Shown piece after piece: positions 1-8,756 of a DNA stretch of 64,000 nucleotides. Origin of the DNA: an uncultured Oscillibacter sp. (GTDB taxonomy: Bacteria > Bacillota > Clostridia > Oscillospirales > Oscillospiraceae); NCBI GenBank assembly GCA_947382875.1, contig CANDBG010000001.1, positions 1 through 64,000 on the forward strand, written 5' to 3'. The notes beneath the pieces are model-generated. The model did not search any database, was not told the DNA's origin, and saw only the letters and a list, made by a program, of their open reading frames with translations. Both the position numbers and the translations under genes were made by a program. Position 1 is the first letter of the stretch. Each line of letters starts with the position of its first letter.

Positions 1-96
1 ACTGCCCAGCCGCCGATGAGCGGCAAGCCATCATCCCGCGGCGCAAGCCGCGCCCACCGCAGGAGAATTTCGTGAGTAGAATGGTAAAATTGACAG

Positions 97-125
97 TTGA
101 AGAAAAGAACAGATTTCGTTATAAT
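97..125 (+). promoter_or_regulatory. Promoter of the cardiolipin synthase gene
   Basis: TTGAAG (97-102), a 17-base spacer and TATAAT (120-125) form a good vegetative promoter. Transcription would begin near 132, about 30 bases before the ATG at 164. Confidence 0.6.
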
Positions 126-163
126 AGTCCTTGTGGAATCACGGGGGGAGGAGACGGAACACT

Positions 164-1732
164 ATGAGCCGAAAACGACATTCCGTAGAAGACGAACACA
201 TCGAACGGCGTATCTCTGCCGCTACCAGTATCTCCTTTTGCGTTCTGTCCGTCTTCGCTCAAATCCTGACCTCCTTACTCCTGACCATCTTCCTCCAGGA
301 AAACGTCGGCTACGTTTACGCGTTTCTTCTGCTCATCGGAGCCATCTTCGCAATCCGCGTCTACCAACGCCCCGGCAGCCCCTCCTACAAGCTCGTCTGG
401 ATGTGCCTGCTCTTGGCCGTTCCCGTTGCCGGCACCATGCTTTTCTGCCTCTGGGGCGGAACCCATCAGGCCAAAAGCCTCAGCCTGAAAAAATTACCCC
501 CTGCCCCTATCCGCGAGGGCCAGCGGCATGACAGCGAAACCAACCTCGCCCGCCTGCGGCGGCAATCCCCCGCCTGGGGACGCCTCGCCGCATACCTCCA
601 AAAACGCGGCTTCCTCCTTTACCGCGACACCACCGCCCAATATTTCCCTACCGGCGAAGCCTTCTTCGAAGACTTAATCGCCCACATGGAACGGGCGGAA
701 GTCTATATCTTCCTCGAATACTATATCCTGGCAGAAGGAGCCCTGTGGGACCGCATTTTTGCCGTCCTCAAAGAACGCGCCGCCGCCGGCGTCGAAGTCC
801 ACATCACTTTCGACGACTTCGGCAACCTGACCCGCTTCACCGACGAAAGCCTTCAGGCCCTTCAGGACGCAGGCATCGAAGTCAAAGTCTTCAACCCCGT
901 TCACCGGTACGTGAGCCGCATCAACTTCAATTACCGCGATCACCGCAAAATCGCCGTCATCGACGGCCAGTACGCCTACACCGGCGGCGTGAACATCGCC
1001 GACGAATACGCAAACCTCATCGTTCGCTTCGGTTATTGGAAAGATACCGCCGTCCGGGTTGAAGGCGAAGGCGCGTGGGGCTTTGTCACCCAGTTTATGC
1101 AGATGTGGAAAATGCTGGGCGGCACGTTCCCCAACGAAGACGACTATTACCGTCCCCGCCATGAAGTTCCTCAAAGCGCCGGCTACTGTCAGCCCTTTAC
1201 CGACGGCCCCCTGAACAACCCCGACAACCCTATCGAGGACACCTATTTACAGCTAATCAGCTCCGCACAGCGGATGCTGTATATCACAACGCCTTATTAC
1301 GCCGTGGAAGATTCCATGCAAAAGGCGCTGTGCATCGCTGCCGACGCTGGCGTTGACGTGCGGTTATTCATCCCCGGAATTCCCGACCTGCACAAATTCA
1401 CTTACATGGTTGCGGAAACCTACTGGGGCCAGCTGCTGACCCATGGCGTCAAGATCTACAAATATACGCCGGGCTTTCTGCACTGCAAAAGCGTCATGGT
1501 CGACCGGGAAGTCGCCCTGATCGGCAGCACGAATATGGATTACCGAACTTTCCAGCTCCATTACGAATGCGGTGTTCTCTTGTACCATATGCCAGCCGTG
1601 GAGGAGCTGATGGAAGACCTGGACGTCATCAAACAGGAAAGCGCACTCTATACCCTGGAGGATTGGCAAAAGCGACCCTGGTTCCGCCGGGTATTCGCCT
1701 CCTTCCTCCGCCTGGGAGCCATCTGGCTCTGA
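164..1732 (+). CDS. cls: Cardiolipin synthase (phospholipase D family)
   Basis: This is a 522-residue membrane enzyme that would join two phosphatidylglycerol molecules into cardiolipin plus glycerol. Three hydrophobic segments lie at about residues 12-32, 38-55 and 65-85. Two PLD active-site motifs follow: HRKIAVID from H260 and HCKSVMVD from H440, the paired HxKxxxxD arrangement that defines the family. Length is normal for bacterial Cls. The ATG at 164 is preferred over upstream starts because GGGGGAGGAG lies just before it. A promoter is visible at 97-125. The next gene follows after 27 bases and has its own strong ribosome-binding site, so the two may be co-transcribed. A related PLD transferase is the only realistic alternative. 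Confidence 0.9.
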   Translation: MSRKRHSVEDEHIERRISAATSISFCVLSVFAQILTSLLLTIFLQENVGYVYAFLLLIGAIFAIRVYQRPGSPSYKLVWMCLLLAVPVAGTMLFCLWGGTHQAKSLSLKKLPPAPIREGQRHDSETNLARLRRQSPAWGRLAAYLQKRGFLLYRDTTAQYFPTGEAFFEDLIAHMERAEVYIFLEYYILAEGALWDRIFAVLKERAAAGVEVHITFDDFGNLTRFTDESLQALQDAGIEVKVFNPVHRYVSRINFNYRDHRKIAVIDGQYAYTGGVNIADEYANLIVRFGYWKDTAVRVEGEGAWGFVTQFMQMWKMLGGTFPNEDDYYRPRHEVPQSAGYCQPFTDGPLNNPDNPIEDTYLQLISSAQRMLYITTPYYAVEDSMQKALCIAADAGVDVRLFIPGIPDLHKFTYMVAETYWGQLLTHGVKIYKYTPGFLHCKSVMVDREVALIGSTNMDYRTFQLHYECGVLLYHMPAVEELMEDLDVIKQESALYTLEDWQKRPWFRRVFASFLRLGAIWL

Positions 1733-1759
1733 ATCTCTGACTGCAAGGAGGATGCGGCA

Positions 1760-2626
1760 TTGCGCCAACTTTCGCCGCGGGAAACCGCCGAGCGCAGCTT
1801 AATCAAAACCTATCGCAAAAGTCTCTGGAACCCCTTTGTCGCCGCCGTAAAGCGTTACGAGCTCGTCGCCCCCGGCGACCGGATTGCCGTCTGCATTTCC
1901 GGCGGAAAGGACTCCATGATTCTCGCGAAGCTCATGCAGGAGCTGCAGCGTCACACAGACCACCCCTTCGAGCTGGTTTTTCTGGCCATGGACCCGGGCT
2001 ACAACCCTGCAAACCGGAAGCTCCTGGAAGAAAACGCGGAACGCCTGGGCGTTCCCCTGACGGTGTTTGCAAGCGATATTTTCGCCGTCACGGTCCAGGT
2101 GGACAAAAATCCCTGTTACCTCTGCGCCCGCATGCGGCGGGGCTGTCTGTACGCCAAGGCGCAGGAACTGGGCTGCAGCAAAATTGCCTTGGGCCACCAC
2201 TTTTCGGATGTGATCGAAACAACCCTTCTGGGCCTGTTCTACGGCGCGCAGCTGCAAGCCATGCCTCCGAAGCTCCACAGCAAAAACTTTCCCGGCATGG
2301 AACTCATTCGTCCCCTCTACTGCGTCCACGAGGACGCCGTCATCGCCTGGCGGAATTACAACGATTTGCATTTTCTGCAATGCGCCTGCCGCTTCACCGA
2401 GGCGCGGGACGCCTCCGGCGACGGAACCGGACCGAGTAAGCGTCAGGAGATCAAGCAGCTTTTGCGGGACCTGAAACGGTCCAATCCGAATATTGAAAAA
2501 AGTATTTTCCGGGCCATTCACGGCCTGCAGCTGGACACCTTTCCCGGCTTCAAATACCGGGGACGTGCCCTTTCATTTACAGACGTTTATAACAGCGCCG
2601 CCATTCCCGGCGGTGACGAAGCATAA
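1760..2626 (+). CDS. ttcA: TtcA-type tRNA 2-thiocytidine biosynthesis protein
   Basis: This 288-residue PP-loop ATPase is of the type that adenylates C32 of tRNA and replaces the oxygen with sulfur. The PP-loop SGGKDS is at residues 47-52. C119 and C122 sit in a CxxCxRxRRG motif and C208/C210 lie near the C-terminal side, matching the cysteines that hold the oxygen-sensitive iron-sulfur cluster in TtcA. The stretch IALGHH and the later MPPKL also match the family. The start is TTG at 1760, chosen because AAGGAGG lies at 1745-1751 at ideal distance. It sits between cls and the Sel1 gene with short gaps, suggesting a shared transcript. Confidence 0.82.
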   Translation: MRQLSPRETAERSLIKTYRKSLWNPFVAAVKRYELVAPGDRIAVCISGGKDSMILAKLMQELQRHTDHPFELVFLAMDPGYNPANRKLLEENAERLGVPLTVFASDIFAVTVQVDKNPCYLCARMRRGCLYAKAQELGCSKIALGHHFSDVIETTLLGLFYGAQLQAMPPKLHSKNFPGMELIRPLYCVHEDAVIAWRNYNDLHFLQCACRFTEARDASGDGTGPSKRQEIKQLLRDLKRSNPNIEKSIFRAIHGLQLDTFPGFKYRGRALSFTDVYNSAAIPGGDEA

Positions 2627-2642
2627 GGGAGGAACGTATAAG

Positions 2643-5114
2643 ATGGACTATTATCGCTGTGAAAATTCGGACTGCGGTTTCGTGGCCGAAGAAGAACCGG
2701 ATGTCTGCCCCCACTGCGGCGGCACGTTTTTCATTGCTATGACCGAAGAAGAATTGTCCGCAGGCGACTGGGTAAGCCTGGGCAACCATGCCGTGGACGA
2801 AAAACGGGAAACCGACGCCCTGGCTTACTATCAGCGGGCCGCCGCCCTGGATGACCCTCTGGGCCTGACCAATCTGGGCTGGTGCTTCGAAGCGGGCATC
2901 GGTGTGGAAGCAGACCCGAAACAGGCCGTGCTGCTCTACGCGCAGGCCGCAGAACGGGAATACATTCCCGCCCTGACCAATCTGGGCTACTGTTATACAT
3001 ACGGCATTGGCGTGGAAACGGATTACGACAAAGCGGTCAAGTGCTTTCAGAAGGGCGCGGAACAAGGTTTTCCGCGGGCACAGTTCCAGCTTGGCGAGGC
3101 GTACCGGCGGGGCGCGGGCGTCGAGCAGAACGACGAGGAAGCCGTAAAATGGTATCAGTCCGCCGCGTGGCTGGGATATCCCGGCGCACAGACGGAGCTG
3201 GGCCGGTGCCTGGAATTTGGCACAGGCATCGAGATGGATTTGGAACAAGCGGTGAAGTGGTACACCGCTGCCGCTGAACAGGGAAACGCGCCGGGGCAGT
3301 GTTGCCTGGGCTTTTGCTACGAATCCGGCCGGGGCGTGGAGCAGGACTGGGAAAAAGCTGTGGAGTGGTACCGCACCGCAGCGGAAAAGGGATACCCCCG
3401 CGCACAGTGCAACCTTGCGTGGTGCTATGAGCACGAAAAGGGTGTGAAACGTGATTACGCCGCCGCCGTGGAGCTGTACCAGGCCGCCGCAGATCAGGAG
3501 TACCCCCGCGGACAGCTTTGCTTGGGACTCTGCTATGAGCGGGGCCGGGGCGTGCCGCTGAACAAGGAGGAAGCCGTCCGGTGGTACCGTCTCGCGGCGG
3601 AACAGGGCGACGAGGACGGCGCGTGCTGTCTGGGCTTCATGTACGAAACCGGCGAGGGCGTGGAGCAGAGCTGGGAAAAGGCCGCGGAGTGGTACCGCAA
3701 GGCCGCCGAGGGCGATCTGGCCCGCGGACAGTGCAATCTGGCATGGTGCTATGAACACGGCAAGGGCGTGGAGGAAAGCGCAGAGCGGTCATATCAGTGG
3801 TATCGCAAGGCAGCGGAACAGGGCGATCCACGTGGATTGTTCAGCGTAGCCCGGGCCTTTGACTACGGCATCGGCGTGGAGCAGAACGCAGAGGAAGCCG
3901 CCAAATGGTATCAAAAGGCTGTCGACGCCGGTTCCGCTCCTGCCATGTGCGACCTGGGCGTGTGCTACGAACGCGGCGAGGGCGTTCCCCAGAGCTACGA
4001 AAAGGCCGTCGAGCTTTACCTGAAAGCCGCCGAGATGGGCAACGCGCCTGGACAGTGCAACCTTGGCTATATGTATGAATCGGGCCGCGGCGTGGTGCAG
4101 GACTGGCAGCAAGCCGTCAAGTGGTACAGCGCCTCTGCGCAGCAGGGTTTTCCGCGGGCACAGTGTAATTTGGCGTGGTGCTATGAGTTCGGCAAGGGCG
4201 TGGAACTGAACCTTACCAGGGCTTTTCACTGGTACCGCAAAGCCGCCGACCAGGAGGATACCCGCGGAATGTTCTGCCTGGGCGTTTTTTACAAGCAGGG
4301 CCGGGGCGTGGAGCAGGATTTCGCGGAAGCGGTGAAGTGGTATGCAAAGGCCGCCGACCAGGGCTATCCCCGCGCCATGTGCAACTTGGGCGTTTGCTAC
4401 GAGTTTGGCGAGGGCGTCGAGGAAGACCTGGGCCGGGCCGTGGAGCTGTACCGTCAGGCCGCCGAGGCCGGGGACGCTTCGGGCCAGTGCAATCTGGGAT
4501 ATATGTACGAATCCGGCCGGGGCGTGGAACAGGATTGGGTCGAAGCCTGCAAGTGGTACGGCGAAGCCGCAAACCAGGGCTACCCCCGCGCCATGTGCAA
4601 TTATGGCTACTGCTGGGAGTTCGGCAAGGGGACCGGCGAGTTCGGTGAAGACCCGGAACAGGCTGCTGAATGGTATCAAAAAGCCGCTGAAGCCGGAGAC
4701 CGTACCGCCGCCTGCAACCTGGGCTACCTCTATGAAATCGGCAAGGGCGTGGAGCAGAGCTGGGAAAACGCCGTGCTGTGGTATCAGCGGGCGGTCGAGC
4801 GCGGAAGCGCACGGGGACAGTTCCTTTTGGGCTGGTGCTACGAAAACGGCAAGGGCGTGAAAATGGACCTTGCCCGCGCAAAGGATCTGTACCATCAATC
4901 CGCTGATCAGGACTATCAGGAGGCCGTCGAGGCCCTGGAGCGCCTGGATGGTGCGGAGACGAAACCGGCGGAGACCGTAAAGCCTCATATGCCGGGCAAA
5001 GTGGAGCGTTCGGCGGCCCTGAAGGCCGTGGAAAAGAAGCTCCCGGAAACCAAAGCCAAGCCGAAAAAGGACAAAGGCGGTTTCCTCAGGGGCCTTTTCG
5101 GCGGACGTAAATAA
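2643..5114 (+). CDS. Sel1-repeat protein with N-terminal zinc ribbon
   Basis: This 823-residue cytosolic-looking protein has no signal peptide or membrane segment. Residues 4-26 hold four cysteines spaced like a rubredoxin/zinc-ribbon fold. About 19 Sel1 repeats of roughly 36 residues follow, each with a GxGV turn and an AxxWYxxAA helix. Many repeats carry a cysteine at the same place (CNLGYCYE-like). The tail is lysine-rich and ends GLFGGRK. Sel1 repeats form alpha-solenoids that bind other proteins, so a scaffold role is inferred. The ATG at 2643 follows AAGGGAGG (2625-2632). A terminator lies at 5135-5169. The partner protein is unknown. Confidence 0.85.
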   Translation: MDYYRCENSDCGFVAEEEPDVCPHCGGTFFIAMTEEELSAGDWVSLGNHAVDEKRETDALAYYQRAAALDDPLGLTNLGWCFEAGIGVEADPKQAVLLYAQAAEREYIPALTNLGYCYTYGIGVETDYDKAVKCFQKGAEQGFPRAQFQLGEAYRRGAGVEQNDEEAVKWYQSAAWLGYPGAQTELGRCLEFGTGIEMDLEQAVKWYTAAAEQGNAPGQCCLGFCYESGRGVEQDWEKAVEWYRTAAEKGYPRAQCNLAWCYEHEKGVKRDYAAAVELYQAAADQEYPRGQLCLGLCYERGRGVPLNKEEAVRWYRLAAEQGDEDGACCLGFMYETGEGVEQSWEKAAEWYRKAAEGDLARGQCNLAWCYEHGKGVEESAERSYQWYRKAAEQGDPRGLFSVARAFDYGIGVEQNAEEAAKWYQKAVDAGSAPAMCDLGVCYERGEGVPQSYEKAVELYLKAAEMGNAPGQCNLGYMYESGRGVVQDWQQAVKWYSASAQQGFPRAQCNLAWCYEFGKGVELNLTRAFHWYRKAADQEDTRGMFCLGVFYKQGRGVEQDFAEAVKWYAKAADQGYPRAMCNLGVCYEFGEGVEEDLGRAVELYRQAAEAGDASGQCNLGYMYESGRGVEQDWVEACKWYGEAANQGYPRAMCNYGYCWEFGKGTGEFGEDPEQAAEWYQKAAEAGDRTAACNLGYLYEIGKGVEQSWENAVLWYQRAVERGSARGQFLLGWCYENGKGVKMDLARAKDLYHQSADQDYQEAVEALERLDGAETKPAETVKPHMPGKVERSAALKAVEKKLPETKAKPKKDKGGFLRGLFGGRK

Positions 5115-5134
5115 TTTGATAAATTTCCTATTCG

Positions 5135-5169
5135 ATGTGCCTGGAGCAAGTCTCCGGGCACATTTTTTT
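5135..5169 (+). terminator. Terminator after the Sel1 gene
   Basis: A 12-pair stem (ATGTGCC...GGCACAT with GGAG/CTCC on top) is followed directly by seven T residues. It closes the cls-ttcA-Sel1 unit. Confidence 0.85.
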
Positions 5170-5199
5170 GGTAATTTTTTGTAAACGTCAAATTTCCTC

Positions 5200-5228
5200 T
5201 TGACATTTCGCAGAAATGTGTTATTGTA
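5200..5228 (+). promoter_or_regulatory. Promoter of the GntR-ABC operon
   Basis: TTGACA at 5200-5205 is followed by a weak -10 (TATTGT or ATTGTA) at 16-17 bases. A weak -10 behind a perfect -35 fits a repressible promoter, since YtrA-type regulators usually control their own operon. Confidence 0.5.
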
Positions 5229-5267
5229 TTATTCATCTAACACAATCAAACAGGAGGTGTTTCACAA

Positions 5268-5654
5268 ATGCAATGGCAGTTTTCCAATGACGCCCCGATC
5301 TATACCCAGTTAATTCAACAAATCAAGGTGGGCATTGTGGCCGGCGTGTTTCCGCCGGGAGAACGATTGCCCTCTGTGCGTGACCTGGCAACCGAGGCGG
5401 GCGTCAACCCGAATACCATGCAGCGTGCATTGGCCGAACTGGAACGGGATGGTTTAGTATACAGCCAGCGTACCGCGGGACGATTTGTGACGGAGGACAA
5501 AACGATGATTCAAAATGCAAAACGCAGCCTCGCCGAACGGCACATCAAAGCATTCTTAGAGGCTATGTTCCGTCTGGGCTTCCAGCAGGAGGAAGTGCTT
5601 GCCCTGCTGGAACAGGAGATGAAGGAGGAGGGAAATTCCAATGCCAGCGCTTGA
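5268..5654 (+). CDS. GntR family regulator, YtrA subfamily
   Basis: This is a 128-residue DNA-binding repressor. Residues 10-75 form the GntR winged helix, including PPGERLPSVRDLA and VNPNTMQRAL. Only a short helical tail follows, without the large effector domain of other GntR classes, which is the hallmark of the YtrA group. These regulators normally sit first in an operon with an ABC exporter and repress it until a cell-envelope antibiotic or similar stress appears. Here the stop overlaps the start of the ATPase gene by 14 bases. The ATG at 5268 follows AGGAGG. The inducing compound cannot be read from sequence. Confidence 0.9.
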   Translation: MQWQFSNDAPIYTQLIQQIKVGIVAGVFPPGERLPSVRDLATEAGVNPNTMQRALAELERDGLVYSQRTAGRFVTEDKTMIQNAKRSLAERHIKAFLEAMFRLGFQQEEVLALLEQEMKEEGNSNASA

Positions 5655-6336
5655 ATGTAAAGAGCTTTGCAAAAATTATGGCCGTACGACGGCCTTGGAC
5701 CGCTTGACTTTTTCCATCGAACCGGGGCGTATTGTCGGACTTCTGGGCCCGAACGGCAGCGGCAAAACCACGCTTATTAAACTGGCGAATGGTCTGCTGA
5801 CCCCGGACGCGGGTTATATCAGCGTATGCGGCTGTGCGCCGGGCCCCCAGAGCCGGAAGGATATCAGTTACCTGCCGGAACGTACCGCCATTCCGATCTG
5901 GATGTCCGCAAAACAGCTTCTGGATTTCTATGGCGACTTTTATGAGGATTTTCGCCGGGATGCTGCTGAGGAAATGCTCGCGCATCTGAACATTTCTCCC
6001 AGTCAGAGAATTAAGCAAATGTCCAAGGGTACGCGGGAAAAAGTGCAGCTTATTGTCGTTATGAGCCGGGCCGCAAAGTTATATCTGCTTGATGAGCCAA
6101 TCGGCGGAGTGGACCCTGCAACAAGAGATTACATTCTTTCTACCATTATCAGTAATTATAATCCCGAAGCGGCGGTGGTTATTTCCACCCACTTGATTGC
6201 AGATGTGGAAAAAGTACTGGATGAAGTGCTCTTTATTAACCAGGGTCAGCTTGTGCTTCAGGCCGGCGTGGATGAGATTCGTGAGGAAAAAGGAATGAGC
6301 GTCGACGCGCTGTTCCGGGAGGTGTTCAAATGCTGA
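5641..6336 (+). CDS. ABC transporter ATP-binding protein
   Basis: This 231-residue ATPase carries Walker A GPNGSGKT at residues 36-43, Walker B LYLLDEP and the switch histidine in STHL. The signature motif reads SKGTREK instead of LSGGQ, a variation common in the ABC-2 exporter ATPases next to YtrA regulators. It would power the membrane protein encoded immediately downstream, whose start overlaps this stop by 7 bases. The substrate is not evident; export of an antimicrobial or control of an envelope response is the usual role of this operon type. The start at 5641 has a GGAGGAGGG ribosome-binding site inside the regulator gene. Confidence 0.88.
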   Translation: MPALECKELCKNYGRTTALDRLTFSIEPGRIVGLLGPNGSGKTTLIKLANGLLTPDAGYISVCGCAPGPQSRKDISYLPERTAIPIWMSAKQLLDFYGDFYEDFRRDAAEEMLAHLNISPSQRIKQMSKGTREKVQLIVVMSRAAKLYLLDEPIGGVDPATRDYILSTIISNYNPEAAVVISTHLIADVEKVLDEVLFINQGQLVLQAGVDEIREEKGMSVDALFREVFKC

Positions 6337-7145
6337 GGAAACTGATGAAGCACGAATTCCGTGCCACAGGACAGATCATGCTGCCCTTGTACCTCATTCT
6401 GTTAGTGACTGCCTTCGGCTCCAATATCGCCGGACGCTGGATGATTGACAGTCAGATTTCTGCCGTGAGCCTGCTGGGCGGCTTTATGGTCATGGCGTTC
6501 GCAATTGCCATTTTTGCCGCGTGTTTGATGTCATTTGTGCTGATGATCCAGCGGTTTTACAAGAATTTGCTCCAGGATGAAGGCTATCTGATGCTGACCC
6601 TTCCTGTTTCGATTCATCAGCATATTTGGGCGAAGCTGATCGTTTCCGTCGTCTGGTTCATCACGACGCTGTTTGTCCTCTTTCTCGCTTGTATGGTTGT
6701 TGCTTACAACGTCCGCTTTATCCAGGAGTTCTTTGGCGTGTTTGCCGACATTTTGCGCGGCTTGCAGAAGCTCAAAATCAGCGAGGCCCTCAATGGCACG
6801 GTGATTATTCTCGAATTCCTTGTGCTCATTTTTCTCTTTCTGGCTGCGTTCTCCCTGCAATTTTATGCCGCGCTTGCTGCCGGGCACAGCCTGCCTAACC
6901 ATAAAATGGCGTACTCTGTGGGCTGCTTCTTCGTCTTTCAGTTCCTGGTTCAGTTTTTAGGCACCATGTTCCTTATTGGTCTGAGCAAATCGCCCGTGTT
7001 TCGTTTTCTATCGAATTGGGACCCGTCCGCCATTGTCGCAATTCATACCGGCTTGCTTATGATGATTGCCCTGGTCCTTGTCTACGGCGCGATTTTCTAT
7101 ATTGTTACAATATTCTTCTTGAAAAAACACCTGAACTTGGAGTAA
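6330..7145 (+). CDS. ABC transporter membrane subunit (ABC-2 type)
   Basis: This 271-residue integral membrane protein has about six hydrophobic segments, including clusters near residues 15-35, 48-75, 105-130, 155-180, 195-215 and 240-262. It overlaps the ATPase gene by 7 bases, so the two are translationally coupled and should form one transporter. No catalytic or substrate-binding motif is visible. Together with the YtrA-type regulator it makes the classic three-gene unit of regulator, ATPase and permease. There is no clear T-rich terminator after it, only a stem-loop at 7150-7192 before the next gene. Confidence 0.8.
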   Translation: MLRKLMKHEFRATGQIMLPLYLILLVTAFGSNIAGRWMIDSQISAVSLLGGFMVMAFAIAIFAACLMSFVLMIQRFYKNLLQDEGYLMLTLPVSIHQHIWAKLIVSVVWFITTLFVLFLACMVVAYNVRFIQEFFGVFADILRGLQKLKISEALNGTVIILEFLVLIFLFLAAFSLQFYAALAAGHSLPNHKMAYSVGCFFVFQFLVQFLGTMFLIGLSKSPVFRFLSNWDPSAIVAIHTGLLMMIALVLVYGAIFYIVTIFFLKKHLNLE

Positions 7146-7149
7146 ACTA

Positions 7150-7192
7150 TCCATAGCCACGTTTGCGGATGCACCGCAAACCTTGTTATGGA
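7150..7192 (+). promoter_or_regulatory. Nested stem-loop over the next gene's ribosome-binding site
   Basis: A perfect 8-pair stem (GTTTGCGG 7161-7168 with CCGCAAAC 7174-7181) lies inside an outer pairing of TCCATA (7150-7155) with TATGGA (7187-7192). The outer 3' arm overlaps the GGAGG used by the gene at 7201. No T run follows, so this is not a plain terminator. Confidence 0.45.
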
Positions 7193-7200
7193 GGAACTTT

Positions 7201-7680
7201 ATGCCATTCTTAGCAAATTATGCGTCCGGTATCCCGGAAGAAATTATCACCTTTGCCGCCGCTATGGTCCCGGTTCTTGAGCTGCGGGGCGCGATTCCTC
7301 TCGGAATCGCCAACGGACTTCCGCCGCTGGAAGCCGCGGCCATTGCCGTCGTTGGAAATATGGTCCCTGTGCCCTTTATTATGCTCCTCGCCCGCCGTAT
7401 TTTTGATTGGCTGCGTGAAACGCGCTTTTTTGGCTCGAAAATCCGTTGGCTCGAAAACCGCGCTCACCTGAAAGGCCGTATGGTGCGTAAATACCGCCTT
7501 TTGGGGCTGATCATTCTTGTGGGGATCCCGCTGCCCGGTACCGGCGCCTGGACCGGCGCGCTGGTGGCTTCCGTTCTGGATATCCGGATGCGGCACGCGC
7601 TCCCGGCAATTTTTCTGGGCGTGCTCGCCGCCGCCGGTATTGTCACCGCTCTTATGATGGGAATTGTTCATCTGCTATAG
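7201..7680 (+). CDS. Small multidrug export family protein (COG2426 type)
   Basis: This 159-residue membrane protein begins MPFLANYASG. The motif VPVLELRGAIPLGIA and the later GIPLPGTGAWTGAL are characteristic of the small multi-drug export protein family (PF06695). Four to five hydrophobic segments are visible. The family name is historical and transport of drugs is not established. ATG at 7201 follows GGAGG. The ribosome-binding site is partly paired in a stem-loop (7150-7192), so translation may depend on folding. It may be read from the upstream ABC operon because no terminator separates them. Confidence 0.75.
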   Translation: MPFLANYASGIPEEIITFAAAMVPVLELRGAIPLGIANGLPPLEAAAIAVVGNMVPVPFIMLLARRIFDWLRETRFFGSKIRWLENRAHLKGRMVRKYRLLGLIILVGIPLPGTGAWTGALVASVLDIRMRHALPAIFLGVLAAAGIVTALMMGIVHLL

Positions 7681-7704
7681 AGGTCATTTTTATGGAGGTT
7701 TTTT

Positions 7705-8334
7705 ATGAAAAAATATGTCTCTCTGCTTTTTTGCGGGGTTTGTGCGCTCTCAATTTCTTTACTGCTGTGCGGATGTTTCCCCGCAGTTTTGATCGCACAG
7801 TCTGCAGCGGATGAGGATTTAGAGGATTTGGAAGATTTAGAGGAATCCGAAGATCCGTGGGAGGATGCACTTGAGGATGCCCTGGATTCCTTTAATGGGG
7901 ATATCACAAATGAGGACGGAAGCCTTAAATTGCATTACTGGCAGGTTCTGGACGCTGATGGAAAAACCATCTGCACCATTGACCGCGTTGAGGGTGTCCG
8001 TAAGGTTGATGAGCTGACGCAGGGTGATATGGGTTGGAAACGTGCGGACAGTGTTGAAAATAAAACGCCTCTCTTTACTTATGTTTATATGCAGCAGAAG
8101 ACCGTTCAGACCGGACAGGACCCTGATGAGGAAAGTGAATATGAGGAAGTTATGCGTTATACGGTGTTTGAGGATACTGATGTTTTGCAAATGATTATTT
8201 TGGATAATCTTAGTGATGAACTGCCAGCTTCTTTGGTCGATTTGGCCGGCTTGGAGGACCTTTTGACGATTTATGCAAAGGCTCCGTCGGAAACCGTGGA
8301 GGCTCTGCGCGATCCAGACCAATTCGCCGAATAA
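7705..8334 (+). CDS. Putative lipoprotein with acidic linker
   Basis: This 209-residue protein starts with a lipoprotein signal: a basic MKKY, a hydrophobic stretch and the lipobox LLCGC with C24 as the likely lipidated residue. Residues 36-58 are an acidic run built of EDLEDLE units, probably a flexible spacer between membrane and domain. The remainder is a soluble domain that I do not recognise. It follows the COG2426 gene by 24 bases with its own GGAGG, and a strong terminator stands at 8341-8367. The anchored location is well supported; the function is unknown. Confidence 0.7.
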   Translation: MKKYVSLLFCGVCALSISLLLCGCFPAVLIAQSAADEDLEDLEDLEESEDPWEDALEDALDSFNGDITNEDGSLKLHYWQVLDADGKTICTIDRVEGVRKVDELTQGDMGWKRADSVENKTPLFTYVYMQQKTVQTGQDPDEESEYEEVMRYTVFEDTDVLQMIILDNLSDELPASLVDLAGLEDLLTIYAKAPSETVEALRDPDQFAE

Positions 8335-8340
8335 AGTGTA

Positions 8341-8367
8341 AACCCCGGGATATAATCCCGGGGTTTT
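8341..8367 (+). terminator. Strong terminator after the lipoprotein gene
   Basis: A perfect 10-pair GC-rich stem AACCCCGGGA/TCCCGGGGTT with a 5-base loop, then TT. Confidence 0.85.
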
Positions 8368-8414
8368 GGCGCCGTTTCACGCACCCAATTGCACGAGTCC
8401 CTTTCGAGACCGCA

Positions 8415-8690
8415 GCAGCGGCAGGAGAGATAGACACGCCGGTAAACTGGTTTGGACTTCTCGTTTAATTTCCACCAAGCCATTTCAACCACCTGATTCC
8501 ACCGCACCATTTCGCCCGTCAATGCAGCGGCAGAGGAGTTAGATGTAGCGGCAAGCCGATTTGAACTTCTTGTTTGGCTCCCGTCAAGCGATTTCAACCG
8601 CCTGATTCCACCATGCTGTTTCGCCCGCCAATGCAGCGGCAGCGGAATTAGACGCAGAGGCAAGTCGATTTGGACTTCTCGTTATCAGAG
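8415..8690. repeat. 109-bp tandem repeat, about 2.5 copies
   Basis: Units begin with GCAGCGGCAG at 8415, 8524 and 8633, so the period is exactly 109 bases. Shared blocks include GATTTCAACCGCCTGATTCCACC and TTTCGCCC. A partial, more diverged unit seems to precede the first copy. The period is not a multiple of three and no frame stays conserved, so this is not a protein repeat. Apart from this array, the gene-free stretch 8335-8890 contains only the terminator above and a hairpin at 8757-8786. Confidence 0.75.
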
Positions 8691-8756
8691 GCAGAAATCC
8701 GCAGTCTTACACCGCACCTAACAAACGCTCTTTTCTTTTGGACCGTGAACGGCCCG

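Noticed and set aside
90..125. TTGACA at 90-95 as the -35 for the TATAAT at 120
   Set aside because: The spacer would be 24 bases. TTGAAG at 97-102 gives the correct 17.
2643..5114. DNA-level direct repeats as a mobile or CRISPR feature
   Set aside because: The 108-base periodicity is simply the 36-residue Sel1 protein repeat.
8415..8690. CRISPR array
   Set aside because: The 109-base period is too long, repeats are diverged throughout and there are no unique spacers or cas genes.
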